Assembly: GCA_009691785.1 (NCBI GenBank)
Contig: SIAM01000009.1
Span: 1 to 59,342 of the forward strand
DNA length: 59,342 bases
Reading direction: 5' to 3'
From: Phycisphaerales bacterium
Lineage (GTDB): Bacteria > Planctomycetota > Phycisphaerae > Phycisphaerales > SM1A02
A program made the translations under genes and the position numbers. This document shows, in pieces, positions 1-9,036 of the stretch. Every line of letters begins with the position of its first letter. Position 1 is the first letter of the stretch. The notes below the pieces were generated by a model, which was given only the letters and a program-made list of their open reading frames with translations, ran no database searches and had not been told where the DNA came from.

Positions 1-130
1 CGGCCAGCAAATAATTCTTGGCATACAAACCTTGCAAGCCCGCTACAGAGGCTTTGGCAACCCCAGCCACGTTCAATGCAGTTGCAGCCGCCAAAGTAGC
101 TCCAGCAAAACCAAAATACGAATTCTTCAT
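1..130 (-). CDS. Secreted protein, N-terminal fragment (runs off window edge)
   Basis: Only the first 43 codons are inside the window. They encode a short charged start (MKNS), a hydrophobic alanine-rich stretch and a small-residue site around AKASVAG, which together look like a Sec signal peptide. A purine-rich Shine-Dalgarno (GGAAGGAAAAG) sits just before the ATG, and a TATAAT box lies about 36 bp upstream, so the start is well supported. The mature part is outside the window and no family can be named. It is likely an exported protein. Confidence 0.6.
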   Translation of the reverse strand, partial: MKNSYFGFAGATLAAATALNVAGVAKASVAGLQGLYAKNYLLA

Positions 131-165
131 TTCTTTTCCTTCCCTCTTCTTCAATTGAGGCACAA

Positions 166-194
166 ATTATAAGCAGAGGTCCTTTTCCTTTTGA
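166..194 (-). promoter_or_regulatory. Candidate sigma-70 promoter for the leftward secreted protein
   Basis: Reading leftward, a perfect TATAAT (166-171) is preceded at 17 bp by TCAAAA (189-194), a weak -35. The predicted transcript start would be near 159, about 30 nt before the ATG at 130. The perfect -10 and good spacing support it; the poor -35 lowers confidence. Confidence 0.4.
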
Positions 195-464
195 TTCTGA
201 AACAACACGTTTCTGAACCAGATCCCTGCCGAGTGATCTTCCGTAGAATTCAATTCAACGGTTCCAATGCAAGCGAATATCTTTGAATTTTTTAAAGGTT
301 TTTCACATGAACGCGCTTGGATTTCTTTCCCACGGGTCAATTTGTGTAAAAAATAGCATTTGAAGGCTGAAATATGGGGTTTTGCACATCAGGCACCGAA
401 TGGATCTGCCCCCAATGTTTGCGGACATTGCCGACAAAGTTTGCCAAAAATTCGCAAGCCAAAA
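195..464. other. Intergenic region without recognisable gene
   Basis: It lies between the divergent promoter of the edge gene and the stop of miaB. The stretch is AT-richer than its surroundings. It holds a small inverted repeat, GAAAC-AACAC-GTTTC, near 200-215, and no open frame with a ribosome site. I see no RNA gene and no convincing terminator for miaB. Confidence 0.5.
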
Positions 465-2087
465 CTACAAATGAGCGGCGGAAATTGAGCGCTTAGGGGT
501 CACAATTGCCCCCGCAGTCAGCCCTGCGTGCAGCAGCAGCGCGGAACTGTGTTGCAACACAACTGGCACAATATGCCCCACAAAATCGCCAGGGTTGGCG
601 CCGTGCGGCGTGTCCATGCTGACAATAAGGTCACCCGCGGTGCGGCCGCGCAATGTGGTTGGCGCGGGTTGCCCCATCGTGGCGGTGTTGATCTTGGCGG
701 CATTTGTTTCCCAGCGCAATTCAACGCCGCCCACGGCAGGTTGCGCGTCGCGCTGCGTGCAGACTTCCTCAACCAACACACCCACTGTGCGGCCAATCCA
801 CGCGGCGTGCACGCGCGCGCTGGTTTGAGTTTGCAAATTCAGCAGCACATTGTTGCGAAACTTTTTCACTTCGTTGGAAATGTCGTCCTTGAAGCGTTCA
901 ATGGCCACGGTGCCAGGGCGCGGCGAATACTTGAAGATGAAATTATTTTTAAATGGAAGCTTGCGCACCATGTCGCATGAGGCTTCAAAGTCCTCGTCAG
1001 TTTCCGTGGGAAAGCCAACAATAAAATCGCCGGCAAGCGTGGCGTCGGGAAGAATGTCAAGCGCTTGCGCCGCAAAGTCTTCGTACTCGCCGCGGGTGTA
1101 GCCGCGGTTCATGAGTTTCAGAATTCGATCGGAGCCGCTTTGCGCCGGCGCGTGTAAATAGCGGCAAATACGCGGGCAATCGCGCATGGTTTCTAGAATG
1201 TCGCGTCCAAAATCGCGCGGGTAACTGGTCACAAATCGCAGGCGCGCAATGGCGGGGACCTCGTCGTGAATGCGCCGCAGAAGGTGCGCAAATGTGGTCA
1301 CGCGCTTGCCAACAGGAATGGCGGCGCGAAATGCGCCAAGACCTGGACCAATTTGCGGCGCCTCGCGGCCATCAATGGTGACGGCGGCGCCGTGTTGGTA
1401 GCGATAGTGGTTGACGGTTTGGCCAAGCAGCGTAATTTCAATGGCGCCAGCGTCGGCAAGTTTGCGGCACTCATCAATGATGTGGTCGGGCGGTCGATGA
1501 ACCTCCGCGCCGCGCGTGTTTGGAACCACGCAATAGGTGCAGAACTTATTGCAGCCGCGAGTGATGCGAACTTGCGCCGCGAAAGAGTTGCGGCCGGCGA
1601 CAACGGGGTCAAAGGCGCGCGAAAGATCCAGGTTTTCAAGGTCGTCCTGCACGGCGCTAAGGGCGGCGCTACGGCGCGTGCGATTGCCAGCCAGCGCGGT
1701 GCGCTCGGCGGTCGTGGCGGCTTCGGAGCGCCGAGCGGCATCAATTAAAGCGGGCAATTTGTCCAGTTCACCTGGACCACACATAATGTCGAGTTGCGGA
1801 AATCGCTGCAGCAGGGCCAGACCATCGCGCTCGGCCATGCACCCCAACACGCCCAACAGAATATTTTCGCCCGCCAACTTGCGCCCGCTGACAATGCCAA
1901 GACGCGAATACACCTTGCTTTCCGCATGTTCGCGCACGGAACAGGTATTGAACAACACAATTTGAGCGGCGTCTGGGTTGTCGGAAAATGTGTAGCCCAA
2001 GGTGCTCAGTTGCCCACGAACCAACTCGGAGTCGAGCTCATTCATTTGGCAACCAAAAGTTTCTAAATAAACCGTTGTGCTGGACAT
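465..2087 (-). CDS. miaB: tRNA-2-methylthio-N6-dimethylallyladenosine synthase MiaB
   Basis: Radical-SAM methylthiotransferase that converts i6A37 to ms2i6A37 in tRNAs reading UNN codons, using two 4Fe-4S clusters and SAM. The N-terminal UPF0004 domain has its three cluster cysteines in TFGCQMN, NTCSVRE and GCMAE. The radical-SAM cluster is CNKFCTYC (CxxxCxxC), followed by PNTRGAE. A GQTVNHYR segment corresponds to the family's GQNVNSY, and a TRAM-like segment (GRTVGVLVEE) lies near the C-terminus. At 540 aa it is longer than the usual 440-475 aa. The extra length is a linker before the radical-SAM domain, an insert after GQTVNHYR and a C-terminal tail. It is divergent from ftsW, with 43 bp between starts. 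Family assignment is secure. The choice of MiaB over MtaB/RimO rests on the NTCSVRE motif. Confidence 0.93.
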   Translation of the reverse strand: MSSTTVYLETFGCQMNELDSELVRGQLSTLGYTFSDNPDAAQIVLFNTCSVREHAESKVYSRLGIVSGRKLAGENILLGVLGCMAERDGLALLQRFPQLDIMCGPGELDKLPALIDAARRSEAATTAERTALAGNRTRRSAALSAVQDDLENLDLSRAFDPVVAGRNSFAAQVRITRGCNKFCTYCVVPNTRGAEVHRPPDHIIDECRKLADAGAIEITLLGQTVNHYRYQHGAAVTIDGREAPQIGPGLGAFRAAIPVGKRVTTFAHLLRRIHDEVPAIARLRFVTSYPRDFGRDILETMRDCPRICRYLHAPAQSGSDRILKLMNRGYTRGEYEDFAAQALDILPDATLAGDFIVGFPTETDEDFEASCDMVRKLPFKNNFIFKYSPRPGTVAIERFKDDISNEVKKFRNNVLLNLQTQTSARVHAAWIGRTVGVLVEEVCTQRDAQPAVGGVELRWETNAAKINTATMGQPAPTTLRGRTAGDLIVSMDTPHGANPGDFVGHIVPVVLQHSSALLLHAGLTAGAIVTPKRSISAAHL

Positions 2088-2130
2088 GCAAGCAGTCTAG
2101 TGCGGCGCCACGGTTTGCCGATGAAGGAAC

Positions 2131-3423
2131 ATGCGCGCTGGACAAGGTCTTCTATTTTTAGTGATGGCTTTATTGGTCATCGGAACCGTCATGGTGAACT
2201 CCGCATCGCTGACATCCACCAATGAGGCGGGCGTGACATTGAACGATTTATTGTTGGGGCGCAACACATGGTTCGCGTTGGCCGCCGCCGCGGCGTTGTG
2301 GGTGGGAACGCGCGTGTCGGTTGAGCGGGTGTTCTCATTGCGCGGACTGGCAAGCCCCATTCCTTGGATTGTGTTGGTCATGTTTCTGGGATTGGTGTTG
2401 GTGCATGTGTCAGGCATTGGCCGCGAAGTGAACGGCGCGCGCAGGTGGATTACGATTGGTCCAATTGGATTGCAGCCAAGCGAGCTTGTGAAGTGGGGCA
2501 TGCCCGTGGTGATCGCATGGCATTGTTGCCGGCGCGCGGGCGGACTTGGTTTTTTCTGGAAGGGATTTATTCCGCCGCTTCTTTTTGTGAGCGCGTTCGC
2601 CGGATTGGTGGCGCTGCAAGATTTGGGAACCGCGGTGTTGATTGCAGTGGTGGCCATTGCCATGTTGATTGCGGCGGGTGCTAGATTTTGGCACGCGTTG
2701 TTGCTGCTGCCCGCGGCGTGCGCGGCCCTTGGCGCGCTGATTATTACAAGTCCATATAGAGTGAATCGAATTCTTGCGTACATGGATCCATTCGCGGATG
2801 CGCAGGGCAAGGGCTATCACATTATTCAAAGCATGGCGGCGATTACTGGTGGCGGCTTGCCAGGACGCGGTCTTGGAAATGGCGTGCAGAAATTTGGATA
2901 CTTGCCGGAAGCGACGACGGATTTTATTTACGCCATTGTGTGCGAGGAGTTGGGAATTGGCGGAGCGATTGGCGTGCTTGCCATCTTTGTCATGCTGGGT
3001 ATTTCGGGCCTGGCCATTGCCACGGCCACCGCAAAAGTGAAGGAAAATGACGGCAAAACAAAGGTGATTTCGTTGGTGACCAATTTTGAATCGCTGATCG
3101 CCATGGGCTTCACGCTGACGGTGACCATGCAAGCGTTGATTAACGCGGCCGTGGTGACGGGTTTGGCGCCAACCAAGGGAATTGCGCTGCCGTTGATTTC
3201 GCGCGGCGGCACGGGATGGATTTTGACGGCGTTGAGTTTGGGAATGGTGGCCAGTATTGCGCGCGCTTCTGATAGACGCAGAAAAATGTTGGCCAGCGCG
3301 GGCACGCTTGTTGAACATCTTGGACCAACCGCGGCTAGCGCGGGCGAGGTGGTTGTTGGCCAAAATAATTCTGGCGACCAGTCCGGCGCGTTGGCGGGCA
3401 CGATTGCTGTGACCACGAATTAA
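2131..3423 (+). CDS. ftsW: FtsW/RodA-family peptidoglycan glycosyltransferase, probably FtsW
   Basis: SEDS-family polytopic membrane protein that polymerises lipid II at the division site. The 430-aa sequence has about ten hydrophobic segments, beginning with one right after the start. Family motifs visible are the REVNGARRWI-type loop with GLQPSE, the large loop with ATTDFIYAIVCEELG, and a C-terminal ISRGGTGWI in place of the common SYGGSS. The ATG is preceded by GAAGGA with short spacing. murG follows on the same strand about 95 bp later, which is the dcw-cluster order and favours FtsW over RodA. The rest of a dcw cluster (mur ligases, ftsQ, ftsA, ftsZ) is not adjacent, so this is a cluster fragment. 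Confidence 0.88.
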   Translation: MRAGQGLLFLVMALLVIGTVMVNSASLTSTNEAGVTLNDLLLGRNTWFALAAAAALWVGTRVSVERVFSLRGLASPIPWIVLVMFLGLVLVHVSGIGREVNGARRWITIGPIGLQPSELVKWGMPVVIAWHCCRRAGGLGFFWKGFIPPLLFVSAFAGLVALQDLGTAVLIAVVAIAMLIAAGARFWHALLLLPAACAALGALIITSPYRVNRILAYMDPFADAQGKGYHIIQSMAAITGGGLPGRGLGNGVQKFGYLPEATTDFIYAIVCEELGIGGAIGVLAIFVMLGISGLAIATATAKVKENDGKTKVISLVTNFESLIAMGFTLTVTMQALINAAVVTGLAPTKGIALPLISRGGTGWILTALSLGMVASIARASDRRRKMLASAGTLVEHLGPTAASAGEVVVGQNNSGDQSGALAGTIAVTTN

Positions 3424-3517
3424 GTCAGCGTATTAAATGCGTTGTTGGATTTGAATCACCCGATGCACACAAAAATAAATACACAAGGTGATGCGCCATG
3501 TGACGAGGGAGTTGTTC

Positions 3518-4666
3518 ATGGCGCATGATGAGGCGCATGATGAGGCGCAGGGTGGCGCGCAAGATGGCGCGGTTGGTTTCGCGGGCGGCGGTTCGGGCGG
3601 ACACATTAGTCCTGGCATTGCCATTGCGCAGAGACTTGCCACGCGCGCGCCGAATATGAAGAGCGTGTTCTTGTGCAGCACACGCGCCATTGACGCCGAC
3701 ATGTTGCGCCAGGCCGGCGCGATTGCGGAGCCAATGCCGGCGTCGCCGCCATCATTGAAACATGCGTTGAAATTTGCGCGCAACTTTTTTGCCGCCAAGC
3801 GCCAGGCCACGCAGGTCATGCGCCAGAGGGACATTCGCCACATTGTCAGCCTGGGCGGATTTGTAACCGCGCCCGTGGTGGTGGCTGCTAGAAAGCTTGG
3901 AATACCTATAACGCTGCTGAATTTGGACGCGACTCCGGGCCGCGCCAACCGCTTTGTGCAGTCGCGCGCCACTCATGTCTTAAGTGCCGTGGCGGCCACG
4001 GGCTTGGCGCGCTGGAACGGAATTGCGCTGGGATTTCCGGTGCGCCGCTGCGCGATTGCACCCGCCGACGCGCCAAGTTGCCGCGCGAAACTTGGCTTGG
4101 AGCCCGCTCGATTCACGTTGCTGGTCACGGGCGCTTCGCAAGGCGCGACAACTTTGAATGAATTTGTGCCGCACTTTGCGGCGCGCCACAAGGATTTGTT
4201 TTTGAATTGGCAAATTGTGCATTTAACTGGTGGCGGTGAAAGCGACGCGGCCCGCATGCGCGGCGAGTATGCGCGCCTTGGCGTGAAGGCGCTTGTGATT
4301 GCATTTGTGCATGAAATGGGAGTGGTGTGGGGCGCGGCGGATTTGGCGCTGACACGCGCTGGCGCCAACAGCGTTGCCGAAGTGGAGATGAACAATGTGC
4401 CCGCAATCTTTGTGCCCTATCCATATCACAAAGATCTTCATCAGAAGGCCAACGCGCAGCCACTTGTGAACGCGGGCGCGGCGGCAATGGCGCTGGACAA
4501 ACTTGATCGTGATTTCAACATGCAGTCCATTGGAATTGTGTTGGAAAAACTTATGGCTGATGGTGGCGCGCGTAACGCCATGCATGCGGCGCTTGTGGCC
4601 ATGCCCAAGATCGACGCGGCTGATAGCGTGGCGCAGTTGGTGCTGGCCAATTTGAAACCGCGGTGA
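3518..4666 (+). CDS. murG: UDP-N-acetylglucosamine:lipid I GlcNAc transferase MurG
   Basis: GT28 enzyme that adds GlcNAc to lipid I on the inner membrane face to make lipid II. The N-terminal glycine-rich motif GGGSGGHISPG is the lipid-I-side signature. The C-terminal domain has GASQGATTLNEF and the donor-binding ALTRAGANSVAEVE, then PYPYHKDLHQ (family PYPxAxDxHQ). I chose ATG 3518 because AGGGAG lies 6 nt upstream. An in-frame GTG at 3488 would add ten residues without a comparable ribosome site. The His/Glu/Asp/Gln-rich start (MAHDEAHDEAQGG) is not part of the fold. It is likely cotranscribed with ftsW. Confidence 0.92.
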   Translation: MAHDEAHDEAQGGAQDGAVGFAGGGSGGHISPGIAIAQRLATRAPNMKSVFLCSTRAIDADMLRQAGAIAEPMPASPPSLKHALKFARNFFAAKRQATQVMRQRDIRHIVSLGGFVTAPVVVAARKLGIPITLLNLDATPGRANRFVQSRATHVLSAVAATGLARWNGIALGFPVRRCAIAPADAPSCRAKLGLEPARFTLLVTGASQGATTLNEFVPHFAARHKDLFLNWQIVHLTGGGESDAARMRGEYARLGVKALVIAFVHEMGVVWGAADLALTRAGANSVAEVEMNNVPAIFVPYPYHKDLHQKANAQPLVNAGAAAMALDKLDRDFNMQSIGIVLEKLMADGGARNAMHAALVAMPKIDAADSVAQLVLANLKPR

Positions 4667-4797
4667 TGGAATGGTTCACGTATGAATGCGCCCACATATG
4701 CGAGCGATAGCGCCATGGTTTGAGCGCGTGAGGGGGCGTTTTGCGCTTGGGTGAACGCAAAGTGAAAGCGCAAGAAAGCCCTAGTATTACAAGCGCA

Positions 4798-6030
4798 ATG
4801 AGACGATCCGCTCTGCATGATGAATTGGAATCTTTCGCCCAGGCGGAGTCGAATCGGCGAGTGGAGCTGGTGCGCGCGGCGGACCGCGACGCGGCGCATG
4901 AAACGCAACCCGCCAAAAGTGAAGTGATGTGGATTCCGTATGGACCCGCCGAGGAGGCGCAGTGCGTGCAGATTGCCGCGGACATTGGCGCGGCGGCGGC
5001 GGAGTACGCGGCCATTCGCCGCGGGGTGGGCGTGATGGATTCCAGCCAGCGCGGAGTGATCGAAGTTCGTGGCGCGAATCGCATTGCGTTTCTGCAGCGC
5101 ATGGTGACGCAGGATATTTCCAAATTGCAAGCGGGCGAGGCTTGTGAAAGTTTTTGGCTGAATCGCAAGGGCCGCATAGAGGCGGACATGTGCCTGTGTG
5201 AATTCAGCGATTGCATGCGCATTGACCTTGATCGGTTTGTCGCCAAAGATGTGGCGCAACAATTGCAAGCATTTGTGTTTGATGAGGACGTGGCTATTCG
5301 CGACGCCTCGGATGAATACGGCAGGCTTTCGTTGCACGGACCCGCCGCGCTGCGATTGTTGGGCGAAGTTGGAATGAACATTCAAGCGCTGGCAACTCAG
5401 TTGCATGTGACCAGTGGCGCGATCGCGGGTCATGACGTGTGGTGCGCTCGTCGCGATCAAACTGGCGAGGTAGGCGTTGAAATTTTTTGCGCGCTGGCGA
5501 ATGTGTCCGCGCTATGGAGGCACCTGCTTGAGCACGCTTCGCGGGGCGACATTGTGGTACGGCCGGTGGGTTGGAGCGCTTTCAACGCGGCGCGAATTGA
5601 AGGGGGAACGCCGCTGTTTTTAGTGGATTTTGGCAAGAGCAATTTGCCCCACGAAAGCGGCGTGCTGGCGCGGCGCGTGAGCTTTAAGAAGGGTTGCTAC
5701 TTGGGTCAAGAATTGGTGGCGCGCATGGAAAGTTTGGGCAAGCCCAAGCAAATGTTGCGCGCGTTGCGTGTGCAAGGCCAGGCTATTCCAGTTTCAGGCG
5801 CGCAAATTTTTGCGCCCAGCGCCGATGGCGCCGGAAGTTTTGGCGACTGTGTTGGCGCAGTCACCAGCAGCACTCCTGCGCCCATGCTTGGCGCGGCGGG
5901 CGTTGCGTTTGGAATGATCAAGACCGCCGCCGCCGCCGCGGGCGCAGAAGTTGTGATTGCGGCGGAGGGTGAATTAACGCGCGCCACGATTCAAGAGACG
6001 CTTTCGTTTTTGCCGGAGTCCAAAACATGA
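4798..6030 (+). CDS. ygfZ: Folate-binding YgfZ/GcvT-like protein
   Basis: The YgfZ family binds tetrahydrofolate and supports Fe-S enzymes such as MiaB; it resembles the aminomethyltransferase GcvT. The hallmark KKGCYLGQELVAR (family K-G-C-[FY]-x-G-Q-E) is present in the C-terminal third, and the N-terminal half has the GcvT-like GVMDSSQRGVIEVRG and FLQRMVTQD. At about 410 aa it is longer than E. coli YgfZ (326 aa), mostly through an N-terminal extension. ATG 4798 is preferred over a TTG at 4741 and another ATG further in (MWIPYGP), but none has a strong ribosome site. The stop overlaps the next start (ATGA). Confidence 0.82.
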   Translation: MRRSALHDELESFAQAESNRRVELVRAADRDAAHETQPAKSEVMWIPYGPAEEAQCVQIAADIGAAAAEYAAIRRGVGVMDSSQRGVIEVRGANRIAFLQRMVTQDISKLQAGEACESFWLNRKGRIEADMCLCEFSDCMRIDLDRFVAKDVAQQLQAFVFDEDVAIRDASDEYGRLSLHGPAALRLLGEVGMNIQALATQLHVTSGAIAGHDVWCARRDQTGEVGVEIFCALANVSALWRHLLEHASRGDIVVRPVGWSAFNAARIEGGTPLFLVDFGKSNLPHESGVLARRVSFKKGCYLGQELVARMESLGKPKQMLRALRVQGQAIPVSGAQIFAPSADGAGSFGDCVGAVTSSTPAPMLGAAGVAFGMIKTAAAAAGAEVVIAAEGELTRATIQETLSFLPESKT

Positions 6031-6161
6031 GCGTCGAACCAGAATTTATTTTGTTCGCTGCCGCTGCCGTGCTCACCATCATCGTTGCGGTGGCGGCCTT
6101 CTTTGGCTTGCGAAAAATTTTGCGTGAAGAGCGTGAGCATCCGCCAGGAGATGGCGCGTGA
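6027..6161 (+). CDS. 44-aa single-span membrane peptide
   Basis: Its ATG overlaps the ygfZ stop as ATGA, and its TGA overlaps the GTG start of the HMG-CoA lyase-like gene as GTGA. The product starts MSVEPEF, continues with one hydrophobic alanine/valine/isoleucine segment of about 22 residues, and ends in a charged tail (LRKILREEREH). Two-sided overlap with real genes and a clean membrane segment argue that it is translated. I recognise no family. It may be a small membrane anchor or only a coupling peptide. Confidence 0.6.
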   Translation: MSVEPEFILFAAAAVLTIIVAVAAFFGLRKILREEREHPPGDGA

Positions 6162-7033
6162 GTGCGCAGCGCGCCATTCGAATTACCGAAGTTGGTCCGC
6201 GTGACGGACTGCAGAATGAACTAGTGGCCATTTCCACCGCCGCCAAGATTGCGTTTATAAACGCGCTTTCCAACGCAAATTTCGCTGAAATTGAAGTGAC
6301 CAGCTTTGTGCGCGCCGATCGCATTGCGCAATTGGCAGATGCCGCGGCCGTCATGGCTGGCATAACGCGCGCCGCAGGAACCGTGTATTCAGCGTTGGTT
6401 CCAAATGAGCGCGGTCTGGATGGCGCGCTGGCCGCAGGCGCCGAAAAGATTTCCGTGTTTGTCAGCGCCAGTGAAAGTTTCAGCCAGCGCAATGTCAACG
6501 CGACCATTCACGAGTGCTTGGAAAAGTTGAGCCTTGTTGTGCGCCGCGCGCGCGCCGCAAAGTTGCCGGTGCGCGGCTATGTGAGTTGCGTTGTGAAGTG
6601 TCCATATGACGGAGCCATCAGCGCCGAGCAAGTGCGTGAAGTGTGCGCGCAACTTTTGGAAATGGGAGTGACGGAATTGGATTTGGGCGACACCATTGGC
6701 GCCGCGGTTCCAGACGACATGGATCGATTGTTGGCGGGTCTGCAAACGCTGGCCGCGCCCAAAGACATCACGCTGCATTTGCACAACACATCTGGCCGCG
6801 CCATTGCGGTGGCCGAGCGCGCCATTGCTCTTGGCGTTGTCAGTTTTGATTGCAGCGCCGGCGGTCTTGGTGGTTGTCCATATGCGCCGGGGTCGCCCGG
6901 CAATGTGGCAACCGAAGACATGCTTGAAATGGCTGCGCGATTGGGGATTGCCACGGGCGTCAACGCCGAGCACGTGCGCGCGGCCACGGACCAATTGCGC
7001 CAAGATATGGTCAGCGCCCGCGCGCAACGCTGA
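6158..7033 (+). CDS. Hydroxymethylglutaryl-CoA lyase (DRE-TIM family)
   Basis: It would cleave HMG-CoA (or a related 3-hydroxy-3-methylacyl-CoA) to acetoacetate and acetyl-CoA in leucine or ketone metabolism. The DRE-TIM start EVGPRDGLQNE is complete. The metal histidines are in HLHN (207-210), and the C-terminal lyase signature GLGGCPYAPGSPGNVATED carries the catalytic Cys240. The residue after the second metal histidine is Asn rather than the Asp usual in HMG-CoA lyases (HxHDT); HxHN is common in the related isopropylmalate synthases. The start is GTG 6158, with AGGAG 7 nt upstream. At 291 aa it fits the bacterial enzyme (about 300). No acyl-CoA genes are nearby to define the pathway. Confidence 0.85.
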   Translation: MSAQRAIRITEVGPRDGLQNELVAISTAAKIAFINALSNANFAEIEVTSFVRADRIAQLADAAAVMAGITRAAGTVYSALVPNERGLDGALAAGAEKISVFVSASESFSQRNVNATIHECLEKLSLVVRRARAAKLPVRGYVSCVVKCPYDGAISAEQVREVCAQLLEMGVTELDLGDTIGAAVPDDMDRLLAGLQTLAAPKDITLHLHNTSGRAIAVAERAIALGVVSFDCSAGGLGGCPYAPGSPGNVATEDMLEMAARLGIATGVNAEHVRAATDQLRQDMVSARAQR

Positions 7034-7221
7034 AAGCGTGGCACGCCGCGGTGCCCCGTAGACCGCTGGCCACTGGCAAACTGAATTACTTCACAAGCGA
7101 ATTTGAAAATGTCCTTCAATTGCCCATCAAACAAGGGCAAATGCGCCTGCGAAAACTTTGGCACTTCATGCGCCAACCGCTACCAAAGACACGGGAATTT
7201 GATTACACTATTCGGCTCGTC

Positions 7222-7240
7222 GCTCCCGATCGTCGGGGGC
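7222..7240 (+). promoter_or_regulatory. Leader hairpin upstream of rpsR
   Basis: GCTCCCGA (7222-7229), loop TCG and TCGGGGGC (7233-7240) form an 8-bp stem with one G-U pair, 32 nt before the rpsR start. The roughly 240-bp stretch before rpsR has no other gene. A shorter stem (GGCAC/GTGCC, 7040-7055) follows the HMG-CoA lyase stop. The position suits a ribosomal-protein leader, but I could not match it to the known S6:S18 motif. Confidence 0.3.
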
Positions 7241-7272
7241 TCTCGCAATTTGAGATCCAGGACGCAATAACA

Positions 7273-7512
7273 ATGAGTCAGTATTCAAGTGGACAGTTTG
7301 GTGGAATGGGACAGGAACCTCGTCGAGCTTCGATCAAGGGCCCCATTGATTACAAGAATGCCGAAGAACTTCGCCGGCTAATGACCAACAACGGCAAGAT
7401 TCAAAGTCGCAAACGACTTGGTCTTTCCGCCAAGGAACAAAAGCAGGTCACGCAAGCCATCAAGCGCGCGCGACACATGGCCATTCTTCCGTTCACCAAC
7501 GCCACGGCCTAA
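7273..7512 (+). CDS. rpsR: Small ribosomal subunit protein bS18
   Basis: A 30S platform protein that pairs with bS6. The family core is plain: IDYKNAEELRRLM, a GKIQSRKRLGLSAKEQKQ segment and AIKRARHMAILPF. The frame is open another 220 bp upstream, but that part does not look like bS18. ATG 7273 gives a normal 79-aa protein. The N-terminal glycine/glutamine-rich residues (SQYSSGQFGGMGQ) are a lineage extension. rpsF, rplI and ssb, its usual neighbours, are absent. It stands alone and is convergent with the TPR gene. Confidence 0.92.
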   Translation: MSQYSSGQFGGMGQEPRRASIKGPIDYKNAEELRRLMTNNGKIQSRKRLGLSAKEQKQVTQAIKRARHMAILPFTNATA

Positions 7513-7665
7513 TTTAAATGTGCGTTTGGTCAGAGCCGCGTAAAATGCGGCGCTGGTTATTCATTGGCGCGCGCAACTGGCGGCCTCATCATGCGCGCTG
7601 TAAGAAGCGCAGGGGCGCACACATTTGTCGTGCAAAGAATGTCAGGCAGTTCAAGTGGATTCTGC

Positions 7666-9036
7666 TTACGCGGAAGTTGGCGTTGAGTGAATCAAGCGAG
7701 CCAGCAATGGGTAGCGCAAGATGCGCGCGCGCCATCGAAGGCGGCGAAACGCGGCGTCGTTTGGTTTGGCAGACAAACCCAAACGAATCCAAGACATGGC
7801 TTTGGAAATGTCGCCTTGCCACAGGCACGCCAGCGCCAAGTTGTGCAGCGCGCACACATTTCCCGTGTCTCTATCCAAAAGTTTTTCACTGGCCTCATTG
7901 CCGCGCTCCAAATCATTGTTTCGATAGTGCGCCAACGCCAACTTTTGCCAAGGCAGCGCGGCATTTTGAACGCGGTCAAAACGCATGGCGGCCGTGAGCG
8001 CGCGTGCCGCAAGAGCGGGGCGCTGCGCCGCAAGCATGAGCGCGGACAAGTTGACCGCAAATTCAACATTGTCCAAACGCGGATTGGTTTCTGGCGGGCA
8101 TTGCTGCACATGAACTTCCAGCAAGCGCGCGGCCTCGGCAATTTCACCATTTTCCAGCCGCGCCCGCGCCAATTCCACACGCGGCAAGGGATTGGTCGGA
8201 TCAAGACGCATGGCCATTTCAAGTTCGGTGCAGGCCTCATCAAAGCGGCGGGTGTTGACGGCCAATACGCCAAGACGAAAGCGCGCGGCGGCGTTGGCGG
8301 GATCAATTTCAATGGCGCGGCGGAATTTTTCCGCGGCCTCTGGATTGCGCCGTTGACGCAGAAGCACATCGCCAAAGGCCAACAGCGTGCTGACATCGCC
8401 TGGACGCAAACGCAATTCTTCCGTGAGCAATTCAATGGCGCGGTGAGCATGGCCGCCATCGCCAAGCAATTGCGCAAGCCTGGTGCGCGCGCGCGGCAAA
8501 TTTGGTTCAAGACGAATGGCCTCGCGCAAACACCACATGGCGCGGTCGACTTTGGTTTCCTCAACCAGCACTTCCGCCACGGCCTGCAATGTCGCGGGCA
8601 TGGTTTCCAAAGTTTGCTGCGCCAAATAAAATGCCAACATGGCGTCGTCACGGCGACCAAGTCTGCGCAAACTTTCAACGCGGCAGCCCCAGCCAGCGTC
8701 AAGCGATGGATCAAACAGCGTGGCTTGCTCGGACCATTTCAACGCCACCGGCCAACGCCCAAGCGCGGCCGCCGCCATGGCCGCGGCCAAGCGTGGCTCC
8801 GCATGTTTGGGCGCGCATTGACAAGCCATTTCAAAACATTGCAAAGCTTCTTCGCCGCGACCGGCCGCTTGCAACGTCACGCCAAGATTCAGTCGCCACG
8901 CGCTGCGCTCTGGATCCAACTCAATGGCTTTGCGCAGACAGGCCTCGGCCTCGCCAAGGCGGCCCTTGCGAAAAAAATCGCGGGCTTTCTCAACCAACTG
9001 TTCGGCGCTGAATTCAAAGTCAGGCGTGTCGTCCAT
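7666..9036 (-). CDS. Tetratricopeptide repeat protein
   Basis: About 456 aa consisting almost wholly of TPR helices. Repeats of the form LGxxxExxxCxxKAIELDPxxxxxRxNLG run from residue 15 to the end, for example RLGEAEACLRKAIELDP, RNPEAAEKFRRAIEIDP and RRFDEACTELEMAMRLDP. There is no signal peptide or catalytic domain, so it is probably a cytoplasmic scaffold. I start at ATG 9036 (MDDTPDFEF). Fifty upstream in-frame codons are low-complexity and lack TPR character. No partner can be deduced from the neighbours. Confidence 0.82.
   Translation of the reverse strand: MDDTPDFEFSAEQLVEKARDFFRKGRLGEAEACLRKAIELDPERSAWRLNLGVTLQAAGRGEEALQCFEMACQCAPKHAEPRLAAAMAAAALGRWPVALKWSEQATLFDPSLDAGWGCRVESLRRLGRRDDAMLAFYLAQQTLETMPATLQAVAEVLVEETKVDRAMWCLREAIRLEPNLPRARTRLAQLLGDGGHAHRAIELLTEELRLRPGDVSTLLAFGDVLLRQRRNPEAAEKFRRAIEIDPANAAARFRLGVLAVNTRRFDEACTELEMAMRLDPTNPLPRVELARARLENGEIAEAARLLEVHVQQCPPETNPRLDNVEFAVNLSALMLAAQRPALAARALTAAMRFDRVQNAALPWQKLALAHYRNNDLERGNEASEKLLDRDTGNVCALHNLALACLWQGDISKAMSWIRLGLSAKPNDAAFRRLRWRARILRYPLLARLIHSTPTSA

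Noticed and set aside
4741-4797. TTG start for ygfZ
   Set aside because: It would add 19 residues without family similarity or a ribosome site; ATG 4798 is simpler, although also without a strong site.
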